From Flavobacterium sp. (GTDB lineage Bacteria > Bacteroidota > Bacteroidia > Flavobacteriales > Flavobacteriaceae), in the NCBI RefSeq assembly GCF_021151785.1, contig NZ_JAGKWP010000009.1, positions 1 to 36,256 of the forward strand: a DNA stretch of 36,256 bases. Direction: 5' to 3'. The translations under genes and the position numbers were made by a program. Numbering within the stretch: position 1 is the first letter of the stretch; every line of letters begins with the position of its first letter. This document shows positions 1 to 8,007 of this stretch, piece by piece. Under the pieces are notes generated by a model. It saw only the letters and a list, made by a program, of their open reading frames with translations, ran no database searches and was not told the origin of the DNA.

Positions 1-4
1 ATTG

Positions 5-12
5 TATATTTG
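5..12 (+). promoter_or_regulatory. TAnnTTTG promoter box for SRP RNA
   Basis: TATATTTG matches the Bacteroidota sigma-A -7 box TAnnTTTG and ends about five bases before the first paired base of the SRP RNA. The sequence after it, CACCGG, is GC-rich in an AT-rich genome. The -33 element would lie outside the window. Confidence 0.75.
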
Positions 13-16
13 CACC

Positions 17-110
17 GGCAAGTCCTACACGACCAGCTCCTGCAAAATCCTCCAGGGTGGGAACACAGCAAAGGTATGTGGTTGTAGCGGTGCGATGTAG
101 GTCGCTTGCC
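17..110 (+). ncRNA. ffs: Small signal recognition particle RNA (4.5S type)
   Basis: This is the RNA core of the signal recognition particle. It pairs with Ffh and FtsY to bring ribosomes making membrane proteins to the translocon. The ends pair perfectly (GGCAAG at 17-22 with CTTGCC at 105-110). CCTACA at 24-29 pairs with TGTAGG at 96-101, and CGACCA at 30-35 pairs with TGGTTG at 79-84 with one wobble. The apical domain carries the conserved asymmetric-loop region around GGGTGGGAACACAGCAAAGG at 55-74, where Ffh binds. A T-tract at 111-117 directly follows the closing stem and probably serves as the terminator. The single hairpin of about 94 nt, without an Alu domain, is the usual bacterial short form. 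Ends are given to the closing helix; mature ends may differ by a few bases. Confidence 0.9.
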
Positions 111-174
111 TTTTTTTATTCCTTCCTATTTCTTAAAAATCTTATAAAGTTTATCGCAATTTCAGTTTTTTGGT

Positions 175-182
175 TAGTTTTG
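175..182 (+). promoter_or_regulatory. Candidate TAnnTTTG promoter for the M28 peptidase gene
   Basis: TAGTTTTG fits the -7 box and would put the transcript start near 187, about 17 bases before the ATG. No clear TTG is seen at the usual -33 distance, so this is supported only by box and position. Confidence 0.5.
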
Positions 183-203
183 TGTTACTAAACGCAATCA
201 AAA

Positions 204-1238
204 ATGAAAAAAGTAGTACTCTTGTTTGTAGTGGGTTCCTTTTTAGTAAGTTGTTCTGCTGCTAAAACGAAACAAACTGCAAAAAAAACAGCCGATGTTT
301 CAAAATATGTGAACAGCATCAGTGAAACTAATTTATCTAAAAATTTATATGTTATTGCTTCTGATGAAATGGAGGGTAGAAATACCGGTGAGCCAGGTCA
401 AAAGAAAGCAGGTCAATACATTATTGATCGATATAAAGAATTAGGTATTTTAAATCCTCCTGGGTCTGAAAATTATTACCAAAAGGTGCCTTCAGAATTT
501 ATGAAGAGAGGTTTTGCTCCTAAATTAAATGATTCAGAAAATATTTGGGCATTTATTCCTGGTGCTGAAAAGCCAGAAGAAATTGTTGTGATTTCGGCTC
601 ATTATGATCATGTGGGAATGAAAAATGGAGAAGTTTTTAATGGTGCAGATGACGATGGTTCGGGTACTGTTGCTGTTATGGAAATTGCTAAAGCTTTCCA
701 GCAAGCTAAGAAAGATGGTTTTTCACCTAAGAGATCTATTTTGTTTTTACATGTTACGGGTGAAGAACACGGGTTACATGGTTCTAGATATTATTCTGAG
801 AATCCTTTGTTTCCATTGGCCAACACTGTAGTAGATATTAATATTGATATGATTGGTAGAAGAGACTCGCTGAATGGACATAAAGAGAATGGTAAATATG
901 TATATGTTATTGGTTCAGATCGTTTGAGCTCAGAATTACATACGATTAATGAGGCTATGAATCAAAAGTATGTAGGTTTAAATTTAGATTATAAATACAA
1001 TGATCGTAAAGATCCTGAGCGTATTTATTTCCGTTCAGACCACTATAATTTTGCCAAAAAAGGGGTGCCAGCTATTTTCTACTTTAATGGAACTCACGAA
1101 GATTATCACGGACCAAATGATACGCCTGATAAAATTGAATATGATTTATTAGCAATGCGAACTAAACTGGCTTTTGCTGTGGCTTGGGAAATTGCTAATA
1201 GAGAAAATAAAATCGTTGTTGATAAAGACGGTAAATAA
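204..1238 (+). CDS. M28 family zinc metallopeptidase, lipoprotein
   Basis: Predicted secreted aminopeptidase of family M28, anchored as a lipoprotein. The N-terminus is a lipoprotein signal with the lipobox LVSC, so Cys17 would be lipidated. The co-catalytic two-zinc site is intact: H133 in SAHYDHVG, the Asp pair of GADDDGSG (149-150), the general-base Glu and zinc-ligand Glu in GEEHG (187-188), D215 in IDMIG, and H302 in the DYHGPNDT motif. A length of 344 residues is usual for the compact flavobacterial members. The likely role is trimming peptides in the periplasm or at the outer membrane; the substrate cannot be read from sequence. The ATG is preceded by an A-rich stretch with no Shine-Dalgarno sequence. 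The stop codon overlaps the ATG of aroQ by one base (TAATG), so the two are almost certainly co-transcribed and translationally coupled, although their functions look unrelated. Confidence 0.9.
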   Translation: MKKVVLLFVVGSFLVSCSAAKTKQTAKKTADVSKYVNSISETNLSKNLYVIASDEMEGRNTGEPGQKKAGQYIIDRYKELGILNPPGSENYYQKVPSEFMKRGFAPKLNDSENIWAFIPGAEKPEEIVVISAHYDHVGMKNGEVFNGADDDGSGTVAVMEIAKAFQQAKKDGFSPKRSILFLHVTGEEHGLHGSRYYSENPLFPLANTVVDINIDMIGRRDSLNGHKENGKYVYVIGSDRLSSELHTINEAMNQKYVGLNLDYKYNDRKDPERIYFRSDHYNFAKKGVPAIFYFNGTHEDYHGPNDTPDKIEYDLLAMRTKLAFAVAWEIANRENKIVVDKDGK

Positions 1239-1651
1239 TGAAAATTTTAATTCTAAATGGACCTAATTTAAATTTATTGGGGACTAGAGAAACTTCTATA
1301 TATGGAAATCAAGATTTCAATTCTTTTTTTGAGGAATTGAAATCGAAGTTTCCTCAATTGGAATTAGAATATTTCCAATCCAATGTGGAGGGGGAAATTA
1401 TCAATAAACTTCAAGAAGTTGGTTTTACTTATGAAGGTGTTGTGTTAAATGCAGGGGGCTATACACATACCTCAGTAGCTATTGGTGATGCTGTAAAAGC
1501 TATTGTTTCTCCAGTAGTTGAAGTGCATATTTCTAATACTTTTTCTAGAGAGTCTTTTAGACATCAGTCTTTCATTTCTCCTCATGCTAAGGGAGTAATT
1601 ATTGGTTTCGGACTCGAAAGTTATACCTTAGCTTTAAAAAATTTTATTTAA
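1238..1651 (+). CDS. aroQ: 3-dehydroquinate dehydratase, type II
   Basis: Cytoplasmic shikimate-pathway enzyme converting 3-dehydroquinate to 3-dehydroshikimate. Type II hallmarks are present in order: the N-terminal LNGPNLNLLGTRE loop with catalytic R17, Y22 in IYG, the NVEGE segment near 49-53, LNAGGYTHTSVA at 70-81, H97 in EVHISN, and R108 in the FRHQS segment. At 137 residues it is slightly short for the family (about 140-150) but complete. It begins within the stop of the upstream peptidase gene, so translation probably depends on re-initiation. No terminator follows before the DUF5686 gene 58 bases downstream, so the three genes may form one transcript. The functional assignment is firm; the reason for pairing with a peptidase is unknown. 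Confidence 0.95.
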   Translation: MKILILNGPNLNLLGTRETSIYGNQDFNSFFEELKSKFPQLELEYFQSNVEGEIINKLQEVGFTYEGVVLNAGGYTHTSVAIGDAVKAIVSPVVEVHISNTFSRESFRHQSFISPHAKGVIIGFGLESYTLALKNFI

Positions 1652-1709
1652 CATACAACCTTTTTAGTTTACGCTCGTCTTTATAGATAACCTAACAAAT
1701 TTAATTGAT

Positions 1710-4175
1710 ATGAAAAAAAAATTAACACTCTTTTTATGGTTAATATCTCTGTGTGTTTCCGCTCAAATTAAGGGCAGAGTTACAGGTCAAGATGGAAAGC
1801 CAATTCCTTTTGTAAGTGTATCTATTGAAAAAACATACATAGGCACTTCAACAAACGAAAACGGTGAATATGAGTTGAATTATAAAAAACCAGGCAAGTG
1901 TATAATTTTAGCTCAAGTTTTAGGTTATAAATCTGGTAGAATCACCCAAGAAATATATAGTTTTCCTCATCAAATTAATTTCACTTTAGAACTTATTGAT
2001 AGTCAAATTGAAGAAGTAGTGGTTACTAATTCAGAAAATCCAGCTAACACCATTATAAAAAAAACTATAGCAGCACGTAAACAAAACGTAGCCAAAACAG
2101 ATAAATTTGAGGCTGATTTTTATTCAAGAGGTGTTTTCCGTGTTAAAGATTTACCTAAAAAAATTATGGGAATTGAAGTAGGGGATTTGGATGGGAATGT
2201 AGATTCAACAGGCACGGGGATTATCTATCAATCAGAAACGGTTTCAAAAATCAAATTTGAGGCTCCAAATAATCTTAAAGAAGAAATCATAGCAAGTAAA
2301 GTTGCTGGAGACGATAATGGGTTTAGCTTTAATACAGCACTTAATACGAATTATAATTTTTATGAGAATACAATTGATTTCAATGTGCCTTTGATTTCTC
2401 CAATAGCTTCTAATGCTTTTAATTACTACAAGTACAAGATTGTGGATAGTTTTACTGATGCTTATAATAACTTTATTTATAAAATTAAGGTAACACCAAA
2501 GCGAGATAGGGAACCCGTTTTTGAAGGGTTTATTTATATTGTTGATGATACTTATGCGATTTATGCAGTTGATTTAGATGTGAAGGGGTATCGTGCTCAA
2601 CAAGAGTTTTTAGAACAATTGAAATTAGTGCAAAACTTTAATTTTAATCCAGACACCAAGATTTGGGCTAAAAATTTACAATCGTTCGACTTTAAAGCTG
2701 GTTTTTTTGGTATAAAATTTAATGGTAAGTTTACACATGTATTTAGTAATTATGTATTTAAAGAACAGTTTGAAAAGAAAACGTTTACTAGTGAAATAGT
2801 AACTTTTGCAGACAAAGCAAATAAAAAAGAAGCTAGCTATTGGGAGCAAAACAGACCAGTACCATTAACTGAAGAAGAAGTAACAAATTATGTAAAGAAA
2901 GATAGTGTTTTTAAAGTACGTAATTCACAAGTATACCTAGATTCCATTGATGCAAAAAATAATGTGTTTAAACTTAAAAAAATCATAACGGGTTATACCT
3001 TTAAAAATTCATTTAAAAAATGGAATTTTAATTACCAAGGTTTGTTAAATTTAACTTCCTTAAATTTTAACACTATTCAAGGTTATCATATTGGAACTGG
3101 TTTTTCTTATGCGAAATTTAATGAAGAAAAACAAAAAACAACTCGATTTGAAACCAATTTTGAATATGGTTTTTCAGATGAAAGACTCCGACCAACATTT
3201 AGTTTTTATCATAAGTTCAATAATACTAATGATGCTTTTATAAGGTTCATAGGAGGAAATACTGTTTCTCAATTTAATAGGAATGAGCCTATTTCTGGAA
3301 TAGTGAATTCAGTTAGTTCGTTGTTTTTTAAAAACAATTTCATGAAACTCTATGAAAAGGAATTCGCAGAAATAGCTGGAGGTAGAGAAGTGATAAATGG
3401 TATTTTTATGAATGGGAAATTAGCCTATGAAAACAGAAAGCCATTGTATAATACAACTGATTTTTCTATCATTAAGTCAAATGATTTGTACACTTCAAAT
3501 AATCCTTTAAATCCAAATAGTGATTCAATGGCGGCTATTTCTAAGCACCATATAATGAAGCTTAATTTTGGGGCACGATTTGTTTTTGGTCAAAAATATA
3601 TCTCTCGCCCAGATGGAAAATTGAACATTAATGAGGGTAAATTTCCTGTATTGAATGTTGCTTATGAAAAAGGTTTTGCAGCTTCAGAAAAGCAATATAA
3701 TTTTGATTATGTAGAAGCTAGAATGGCTTACACCCAACCATTAGGTAATAAAGGTGAATTGAGAGGAAATATTAAGGGAGGAAAATTTTTTAATGCAGAC
3801 CAAATTTCTTTTGTAGATTTTAAACATTTTAATGGCAATCAAACTCATGTTAATTTAAATGGGAATTACAATTCAAGTTTTAATCTATTGCCTTATTATT
3901 CGCTTTCTACAAATAAGCAATTTTTAGAAACACATTTTACATATACAGATAATGGTTATTTTATGAATAAACTTCCATTGATTAGACAACTAGGATTGAA
4001 TTTGTTAGGAGGTTTTCATCAAATAAATCTTCCGAACGCAAGACCTTACCAGGAGTTCTCCGTTGGTTTAGATCGAATTGGTTTTGGTAAATATCGTTTA
4101 TTACGTATTGATTATGTTAGAAGTTATCAGGGTGGTTTCTTTGGAGATGGAATAATGTTAGGCTTACGATTTTAA
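1710..4175 (+). CDS. DUF5686 / carboxypeptidase-regulatory-like outer-membrane protein
   Basis: Large envelope protein of a Bacteroidota-specific family. It has a Sec signal peptide (cleavage probably after VSA, residue 18). A carboxypeptidase-regulatory-like beta-sandwich follows at about 20-105 (IKGRVTGQDGKPIPFVSVSI, then TSTNENGEYEL), of the kind found at the N-terminus of TonB-dependent receptors. The DUF5686 region then runs to the C-terminus, with alternating aromatic/polar strands ending in LGLRF, typical of a beta-barrel inserted in the outer membrane. No TonB plug domain is seen, so it is not an ordinary TonB receptor. Its function is not established. It is the last gene before the bidirectional terminator. 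No convincing promoter lies in the 58 bases before it, so co-transcription with aroQ is possible. Confidence 0.85.
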   Translation: MKKKLTLFLWLISLCVSAQIKGRVTGQDGKPIPFVSVSIEKTYIGTSTNENGEYELNYKKPGKCIILAQVLGYKSGRITQEIYSFPHQINFTLELIDSQIEEVVVTNSENPANTIIKKTIAARKQNVAKTDKFEADFYSRGVFRVKDLPKKIMGIEVGDLDGNVDSTGTGIIYQSETVSKIKFEAPNNLKEEIIASKVAGDDNGFSFNTALNTNYNFYENTIDFNVPLISPIASNAFNYYKYKIVDSFTDAYNNFIYKIKVTPKRDREPVFEGFIYIVDDTYAIYAVDLDVKGYRAQQEFLEQLKLVQNFNFNPDTKIWAKNLQSFDFKAGFFGIKFNGKFTHVFSNYVFKEQFEKKTFTSEIVTFADKANKKEASYWEQNRPVPLTEEEVTNYVKKDSVFKVRNSQVYLDSIDAKNNVFKLKKIITGYTFKNSFKKWNFNYQGLLNLTSLNFNTIQGYHIGTGFSYAKFNEEKQKTTRFETNFEYGFSDERLRPTFSFYHKFNNTNDAFIRFIGGNTVSQFNRNEPISGIVNSVSSLFFKNNFMKLYEKEFAEIAGGREVINGIFMNGKLAYENRKPLYNTTDFSIIKSNDLYTSNNPLNPNSDSMAAISKHHIMKLNFGARFVFGQKYISRPDGKLNINEGKFPVLNVAYEKGFAASEKQYNFDYVEARMAYTQPLGNKGELRGNIKGGKFFNADQISFVDFKHFNGNQTHVNLNGNYNSSFNLLPYYSLSTNKQFLETHFTYTDNGYFMNKLPLIRQLGLNLLGGFHQINLPNARPYQEFSVGLDRIGFGKYRLLRIDYVRSYQGGFFGDGIMLGLRF

Positions 4176-4180
4176 TGAAT

Positions 4181-4217
4181 AAAAAAAACCTGATTTATTT
4201 AAATCAGGTCTTTTTTT
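4181..4217. terminator. Bidirectional intrinsic terminator between the DUF5686 gene and lysS
   Basis: ACCTGATTT at 4188-4196 pairs perfectly with AAATCAGGT at 4201-4209 around a four-base loop. An A-run at 4181-4188 and a T-run at 4211-4217 flank it, so it can stop transcripts of both convergent genes. It sits 5 bases beyond the lysS stop codon. Confidence 0.93.
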
Positions 4218-4221
4218 ATAT

Positions 4222-5913
4222 TTAATTTAAACTAACTGTTTTGGAGTCTCCATCAACAATTACTTTTGTTAAGCCATGTTTGGCTAATCCTTTCATTGCT
4301 GCATCCCATTTTTTTCCACTTAGTCCCGTTTTTTCTTTCAATGTTCCTAACGCTTGGTTATTTTCTGATTTTAAAAGACTAATAATTAACTTTTCGTCCT
4401 CAGTTAACTCAGGGCCTTTTTTCTCTGGTCTCATTTGCGGAAAGAATAACACTTCTTGGATAGATGCATTATTTGTTAAGAACATAATTAAACGATCCAT
4501 TCCAATTCCTAATCCAGAAGTTGGGGGCATTCCATACTCTAACGCTCTTAAAAAGTCTTCATCAATAATACCGTTGGCTTCGTCATCTCCTTTTTGTGCT
4601 AATTCCATTTGAGCTAAAAAACGTTCTCTTTGATCAATTGGGTCATTTAATTCTGAATAGGCATTGGCAATTTCTTTTCCACAAACCATTAACTCAAAAC
4701 GTTCCGTTAATTCAGGGTTATCTCTGTGAGATTTACAAAGAGGTGACATTTCTTTTGGATAGTCAGTAATGAAAGTAGGTTGAATAAAATTACCTTCACA
4801 TTTTTCGCCAAAAATTTCATCAATAATTTTACCTTTTCCCATGGTTTCATTAATCTCAATTCCCATTGATTTTGCAGCTTCGCGTAATTCTTCTTCTGTT
4901 TTTCCAGTAATATCAAAACCAGTGAATTGTTTAATTGCATCTGTCATGGTAACTCGCGCATAAGGTGCTTTGAAATCTACTTCATGGGAACCAAATGTTG
5001 CTTTAGTAGTACCATTAACCTGAGTAGCACAAAACTCTAATAAATTTTCGGTGAATTCCATCATCCAATTATAGTCTTTGTATGCAACATAGATCTCCAT
5101 TGCTGTGAATTCTGGATTATGAGTTCTGTCCATTCCTTCATTACGGAAATTTTTTGAAAACTCATATACACCATCAAAACCACCTACAATTAACCTTTTT
5201 AAATACAGTTCATTAGCAATTCGCATGTAAAGTGGAATGTCTAAACTATTATGATGGGTGATAAAAGGTCTGGCAGCTGCACCTCCAGGAATTGATTGTA
5301 GAACTGGTGTCTCTACTTCCATGTAACCTGCGTTATTGAAGAAAGTACGCATGGCAGTAAAAAGCTTGGTTCGTTTCATGAAAACCTCTTTCACCTGTGG
5401 ATTTACAACTAAATCAACATAGCGCATGCGATAACGTAATTCAGGATCTACGAATTCGTCATATGTTTTACCTTCAGCATCTGTTTTAGGAAGCGGTAGG
5501 GGGCGGAGTGTTTTACTTAAAAAGGTAAATTTTTCAACTTCTATACATTGAGCACCGACCTTTGTGTGAAACAATTTGCCTTCAACCCCAATAAAGTCTC
5601 CTAAATCAGTTAATTTTCTGAAGACTTGGTTGTAATGAGTTTTGTCCTCACCCGGGCAAATTACATCACGATTAAAATACAATTGAATTCGACCGTCACT
5701 GTCTTGCAATTCAGCAAATGCTGCCTTTCCTTGGTCGCGAACACTCATAAGACGTCCAGCTACAATTACTTTCTTGCCATCTTCAAATTGTTCCTTTACT
5801 TGTTTGGAAGTGTGTGATACAGGATACAAATTTGCAGGATACGGGTTGATGCCCAATTGGCGTAAAGCAGAAAGCTTTTCTCTTCTAATGATTTCTTGTT
5901 CTGACAATTGCAT
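4222..5913 (-). CDS. lysS: Lysyl-tRNA synthetase, class II, with C-terminal extension
   Basis: Charges tRNA-Lys with lysine. The N-terminal OB-fold anticodon-binding domain includes VIVAGRLMSVRDQGKAAFAE. The class II catalytic core follows with motif 1 around the METPVLQSIPGGAAARPF segment, motif 2 at FRNEGMDRTHNPEFTAME, and motif 3 at GLGIGMDRLIMF. The start is placed at the ATG encoding MQLSEQEIIRREKL. An ATG eleven codons further upstream is in frame, but it lies upstream of the best promoter box (5934-5941), so it would not be in the transcript. The protein is 563 residues, about 60 more than the E. coli enzyme. The extra part is a C-terminal tail after MRPEKK, with a helical, winged-helix-like pattern, common in Bacteroidota relatives. 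It is divergent from lipB and convergent with the DUF5686 gene. Confidence 0.95.
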   Translation of the reverse strand: MQLSEQEIIRREKLSALRQLGINPYPANLYPVSHTSKQVKEQFEDGKKVIVAGRLMSVRDQGKAAFAELQDSDGRIQLYFNRDVICPGEDKTHYNQVFRKLTDLGDFIGVEGKLFHTKVGAQCIEVEKFTFLSKTLRPLPLPKTDAEGKTYDEFVDPELRYRMRYVDLVVNPQVKEVFMKRTKLFTAMRTFFNNAGYMEVETPVLQSIPGGAAARPFITHHNSLDIPLYMRIANELYLKRLIVGGFDGVYEFSKNFRNEGMDRTHNPEFTAMEIYVAYKDYNWMMEFTENLLEFCATQVNGTTKATFGSHEVDFKAPYARVTMTDAIKQFTGFDITGKTEEELREAAKSMGIEINETMGKGKIIDEIFGEKCEGNFIQPTFITDYPKEMSPLCKSHRDNPELTERFELMVCGKEIANAYSELNDPIDQRERFLAQMELAQKGDDEANGIIDEDFLRALEYGMPPTSGLGIGMDRLIMFLTNNASIQEVLFFPQMRPEKKGPELTEDEKLIISLLKSENNQALGTLKEKTGLSGKKWDAAMKGLAKHGLTKVIVDGDSKTVSLN

Positions 5914-5933
5914 AATTTTTCTATTTAAGCGTG

Positions 5934-5941
5934 CAAAGATA
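5934..5941 (-). promoter_or_regulatory. TAnnTTTG promoter box for lysS
   Basis: On the minus strand the box reads TATCTTTG followed by CACGC. The expected start is near 5929, leaving a leader of about 16 bases before the ATG at 5913. This decides the lysS start. No good TTG is visible at -33. Confidence 0.65.
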
Positions 5942-6186
5942 AGCAATCCTACAAAAGTTTGAAAGTATTAAGTTTTAAAAGTTATTATGAAATTGTTTAA
6001 CTATCTTTTGTATTATTCGTAAAATTAGAAAAGCAAAATTTATTAGCTCATTTTATTTTGATGAAGCACTGATTCATTTTTTAATAGAAAAATCCCCCGT
6101 TTTTCATTACAAACTTTCATAGGTTTATTTTTTGATGGAAAAGCAAAAGCATTTACATTTCAATCAGGGCTGTGCCAGAACTTTTG
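5942..6186. other. AT-rich divergent intergenic region, lysS-lipB
   Basis: The gene-free gap between the lysS and lipB start codons spans 308 bases (5914-6221). Apart from the two -7 boxes at its edges I see no open frame with gene-like features, no strong inverted repeat, no tRNA and no terminator. The middle is unexplained AT-rich sequence. Confidence 0.6.
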
Positions 6187-6194
6187 TATCTTTG
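6187..6194 (+). promoter_or_regulatory. TAnnTTTG promoter box for lipB
   Basis: TATCTTTG ends 27 bases before the lipB ATG, predicting a leader of about 23 bases. No clear -33 TTG is seen. Confidence 0.6.
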
Positions 6195-6221
6195 TAGCAT
6201 CAAAACAGAATAAGAAACAAG

Positions 6222-6926
6222 ATGAATAAAAAAGTAAAGTTTCAAGACTTAGGGAGTAAAGATTACAAAGAGACTTGGGATTATCAAGAAGAACTTTTTG
6301 CACGGATTGTACAACAAAAAATAGCGAAAAGAGAAAATCCAACAATTGAAACAGATAATTATTTTTTATACGTAGAACATCCCCACGTATATACGTTGGG
6401 TAAGAGTGGTGATTTCTCAAATTTATTGTTATCTGAGAAACAATTGGAGGAAAAAGGAGCTTCTTTTTACAAAATAAATAGAGGAGGAGATATAACGTAT
6501 CACGGTCCAGGACAAATAGTCGGTTATCCCATACTAGATTTAGAAAATTTTTTTACAGATATTCACAAATATTTGAGATTTTTAGAAGAAGCTATTATTT
6601 TGACCTTAGCTGAATACGGTTTGAAAACAGAGCGAAGTCCAGGGGAAACAGGAGTTTGGTTTGATGTAGGAACGCCCTTCGCTAGGAAGATATGTGCTAT
6701 GGGGGTGAGGGCTTCAAGATGGGTTACTATGCATGGTTTTGCGTTGAATGTAAACGTCGATTTAGGTTATTTTGATAATATTATTCCTTGTGGTATAAGA
6801 GGAAAGGCTGTTACCTCAATGCAAGTAGAGTTAAACAAGCAAGTTAATGAAGAAGAAGTAAAACAAAAAATACTAAAACATTTTCAAACGCTTTTTCTTG
6901 CTAGTATTATAAATGATAACTGTTAA
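6222..6926 (+). CDS. lipB: Octanoyltransferase (lipoate biosynthesis)
   Basis: Transfers octanoyl from acyl carrier protein to lipoyl domains of 2-oxoacid dehydrogenases and the glycine cleavage H protein; LipA then inserts sulfur. Family motifs are intact: the RGGDITYHGPGQ signature at 87-98, the conserved Lys156 in RKICAMGV, and the acyl-thioester Cys190 in the PCGI motif. At 234 residues it is typical. It starts at an ATG after an A-rich leader without a Shine-Dalgarno sequence and has a TAnnTTTG box 28 bases upstream. It is divergent from lysS and convergent with rnhB. lipA is not in this window. No clear terminator was found in the 217 bases to rnhB. Confidence 0.96.
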   Translation: MNKKVKFQDLGSKDYKETWDYQEELFARIVQQKIAKRENPTIETDNYFLYVEHPHVYTLGKSGDFSNLLLSEKQLEEKGASFYKINRGGDITYHGPGQIVGYPILDLENFFTDIHKYLRFLEEAIILTLAEYGLKTERSPGETGVWFDVGTPFARKICAMGVRASRWVTMHGFALNVNVDLGYFDNIIPCGIRGKAVTSMQVELNKQVNEEEVKQKILKHFQTLFLASIINDNC

Positions 6927-7143
6927 GATTTTTTAAAGGTTCAAGTGTTTTACTAAAACCACTCAGGATAATCATAATGTTTCTTGTGAAAAAAAATAAT
7001 TATATTAAGAATTACTTATTGACTTCTGAAGATGTTTAATAAAGAGTAAATAAGTTTTATAATTGATTAAAGCAAACATAAGGTATTGAAAGTATGTGAA
7101 AACAGCGTGAAAAAAGGCTCATATTCCAAGTTAAAACTAGTAC
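6927..7143. other. Convergent intergenic gap lipB-rnhB
   Basis: 217 bases between two convergent genes. I see no open frame of interest and, unlike the other convergent junction in this window, no GC-containing hairpin with a T-tract on either strand. How these two transcripts end is not visible. Confidence 0.5.
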
Positions 7144-7809
7144 TTACAATTCAAAATCTAAATATAGTTGTTCGGGTAGTAATCTAAAACTCTTCCGATG
7201 GTATTTGCATGGCCCGTATTTGGCAATTGCTGCTCTATGGTCTTTAGTAGGATAGCCCTTATTTTTTTTCCAATTGTACATAGGATACTCTTCATGAATC
7301 TTATCCATAAATTCGTCTCTATATGTTTTGGCTAGAATTGATGCAGCTGCAATACTAAGGAACTTTGCGTCACCTTTTATTATACTTTGGTTTGGGATGT
7401 TTTTCAATAATTCAATTTCATCTGATGTAAATCTTTTGCCAAGAGTGTTTTTGAGTCCCAATTTTGCATTTAAAGCTCTATTTCCGTCTACAATAATAAA
7501 AGAAGGTTGTGTCTGAAGTTTTAAAATACTTTCATGCATACCTTTCATGGAAGCATTGAGTATGTTTATTTCATCAATTTCTTCATTGTGAATGTGAGAA
7601 TAGGAAAATGAAACGGCAACTTTCTCAATTAAAGGCCTCAATCCAAAACGTGTTTTTTCAGAAAGTTTTTTAGAGTCATTCAATAGTTCAAGTTCAAAAT
7701 CTTCAGGTAATATTACTGCTGCTGCAGTTACAGGTCCAGCCAAGCAGCCTCTTCCTGCTTCATCGGTTCCACACTCGTAAATTAAATTACTGTAACTTTT
7801 TTTTAACAT
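7144..7809 (-). CDS. rnhB: Ribonuclease HII
   Basis: Removes RNA from RNA-DNA hybrids and starts ribonucleotide excision from DNA. The active site is complete: D16 and E17 in GTDEAGRG, D108 in IIVDGNRAL, and D147 in the KGDAKF segment, followed by the SIAAASILAKTYRDEFM helix. The start is placed at the ATG encoding MLKKSYSN. An in-frame ATG twelve codons upstream encodes a basic, non-conserved stretch (MRKKIIFLSKKR) that I consider leader. The protein is 221 residues, longer than the roughly 198 of E. coli. The excess lies mainly between D108 and D147 (39 residues, against 18 between the matching E. coli aspartates). Transcribed towards lipB. Confidence 0.94.
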   Translation of the reverse strand: MLKKSYSNLIYECGTDEAGRGCLAGPVTAAAVILPEDFELELLNDSKKLSEKTRFGLRPLIEKVAVSFSYSHIHNEEIDEINILNASMKGMHESILKLQTQPSFIIVDGNRALNAKLGLKNTLGKRFTSDEIELLKNIPNQSIIKGDAKFLSIAAASILAKTYRDEFMDKIHEEYPMYNWKKNKGYPTKDHRAAIAKYGPCKYHRKSFRLLPEQLYLDFEL

Positions 7810-7821
7810 CCTTTTTTTTGA

Positions 7822-7829
7822 CAAAAATA
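7822..7829 (-). promoter_or_regulatory. Possible TAnnTTTG box for rnhB
   Basis: On the minus strand the sequence reads TATTTTTG. If used, the start would be near 7817 and the leader only about 8 bases. In an AT-rich genome this match could be chance. Confidence 0.35.
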
Positions 7830-7929
7830 TAATTTTCTTACGCAACCTTTAACAATTTTTTGCATCTAAAGTCAAGTTAATTGCGTGAACAAAAAGTTTT
7901 ACCTGAAAATTTTAACATAAATAAATTGG

Positions 7930-7947
7930 TAATATTCCGAAGTATTA
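7930..7947 (+). promoter_or_regulatory. Imperfect inverted repeat upstream of susC homologue
   Basis: The arms TAATATT and AGTATTA pair over seven positions with one G-T wobble and could be an operator or a hairpin. It lies 60 bases before the SusC start. No exact TAnnTTTG box is present in the 162-base leader. The nearest near-match, TATTATTTG at 7943-7951, has one base too many between TA and TTTG. Confidence 0.3.
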
Positions 7948-8007
7948 TTTGTTTATTTAAGAAATTATTAAGAAGTTTGCGAAATAACTAACTCAAATAA
8001 ATTTAAT

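Noticed and set aside
4241..4612. Open frame opposite the 3' part of lysS
   Set aside because: lysS is intact and conserved on the other strand; the translated product looks like a shadow frame.
6160..6420. Minus-strand open frame across the lipB start and promoter
   Set aside because: Hydrophobic composition comes from the reverse of lipB codons. It overlaps the lipB promoter box and has no conserved motif.
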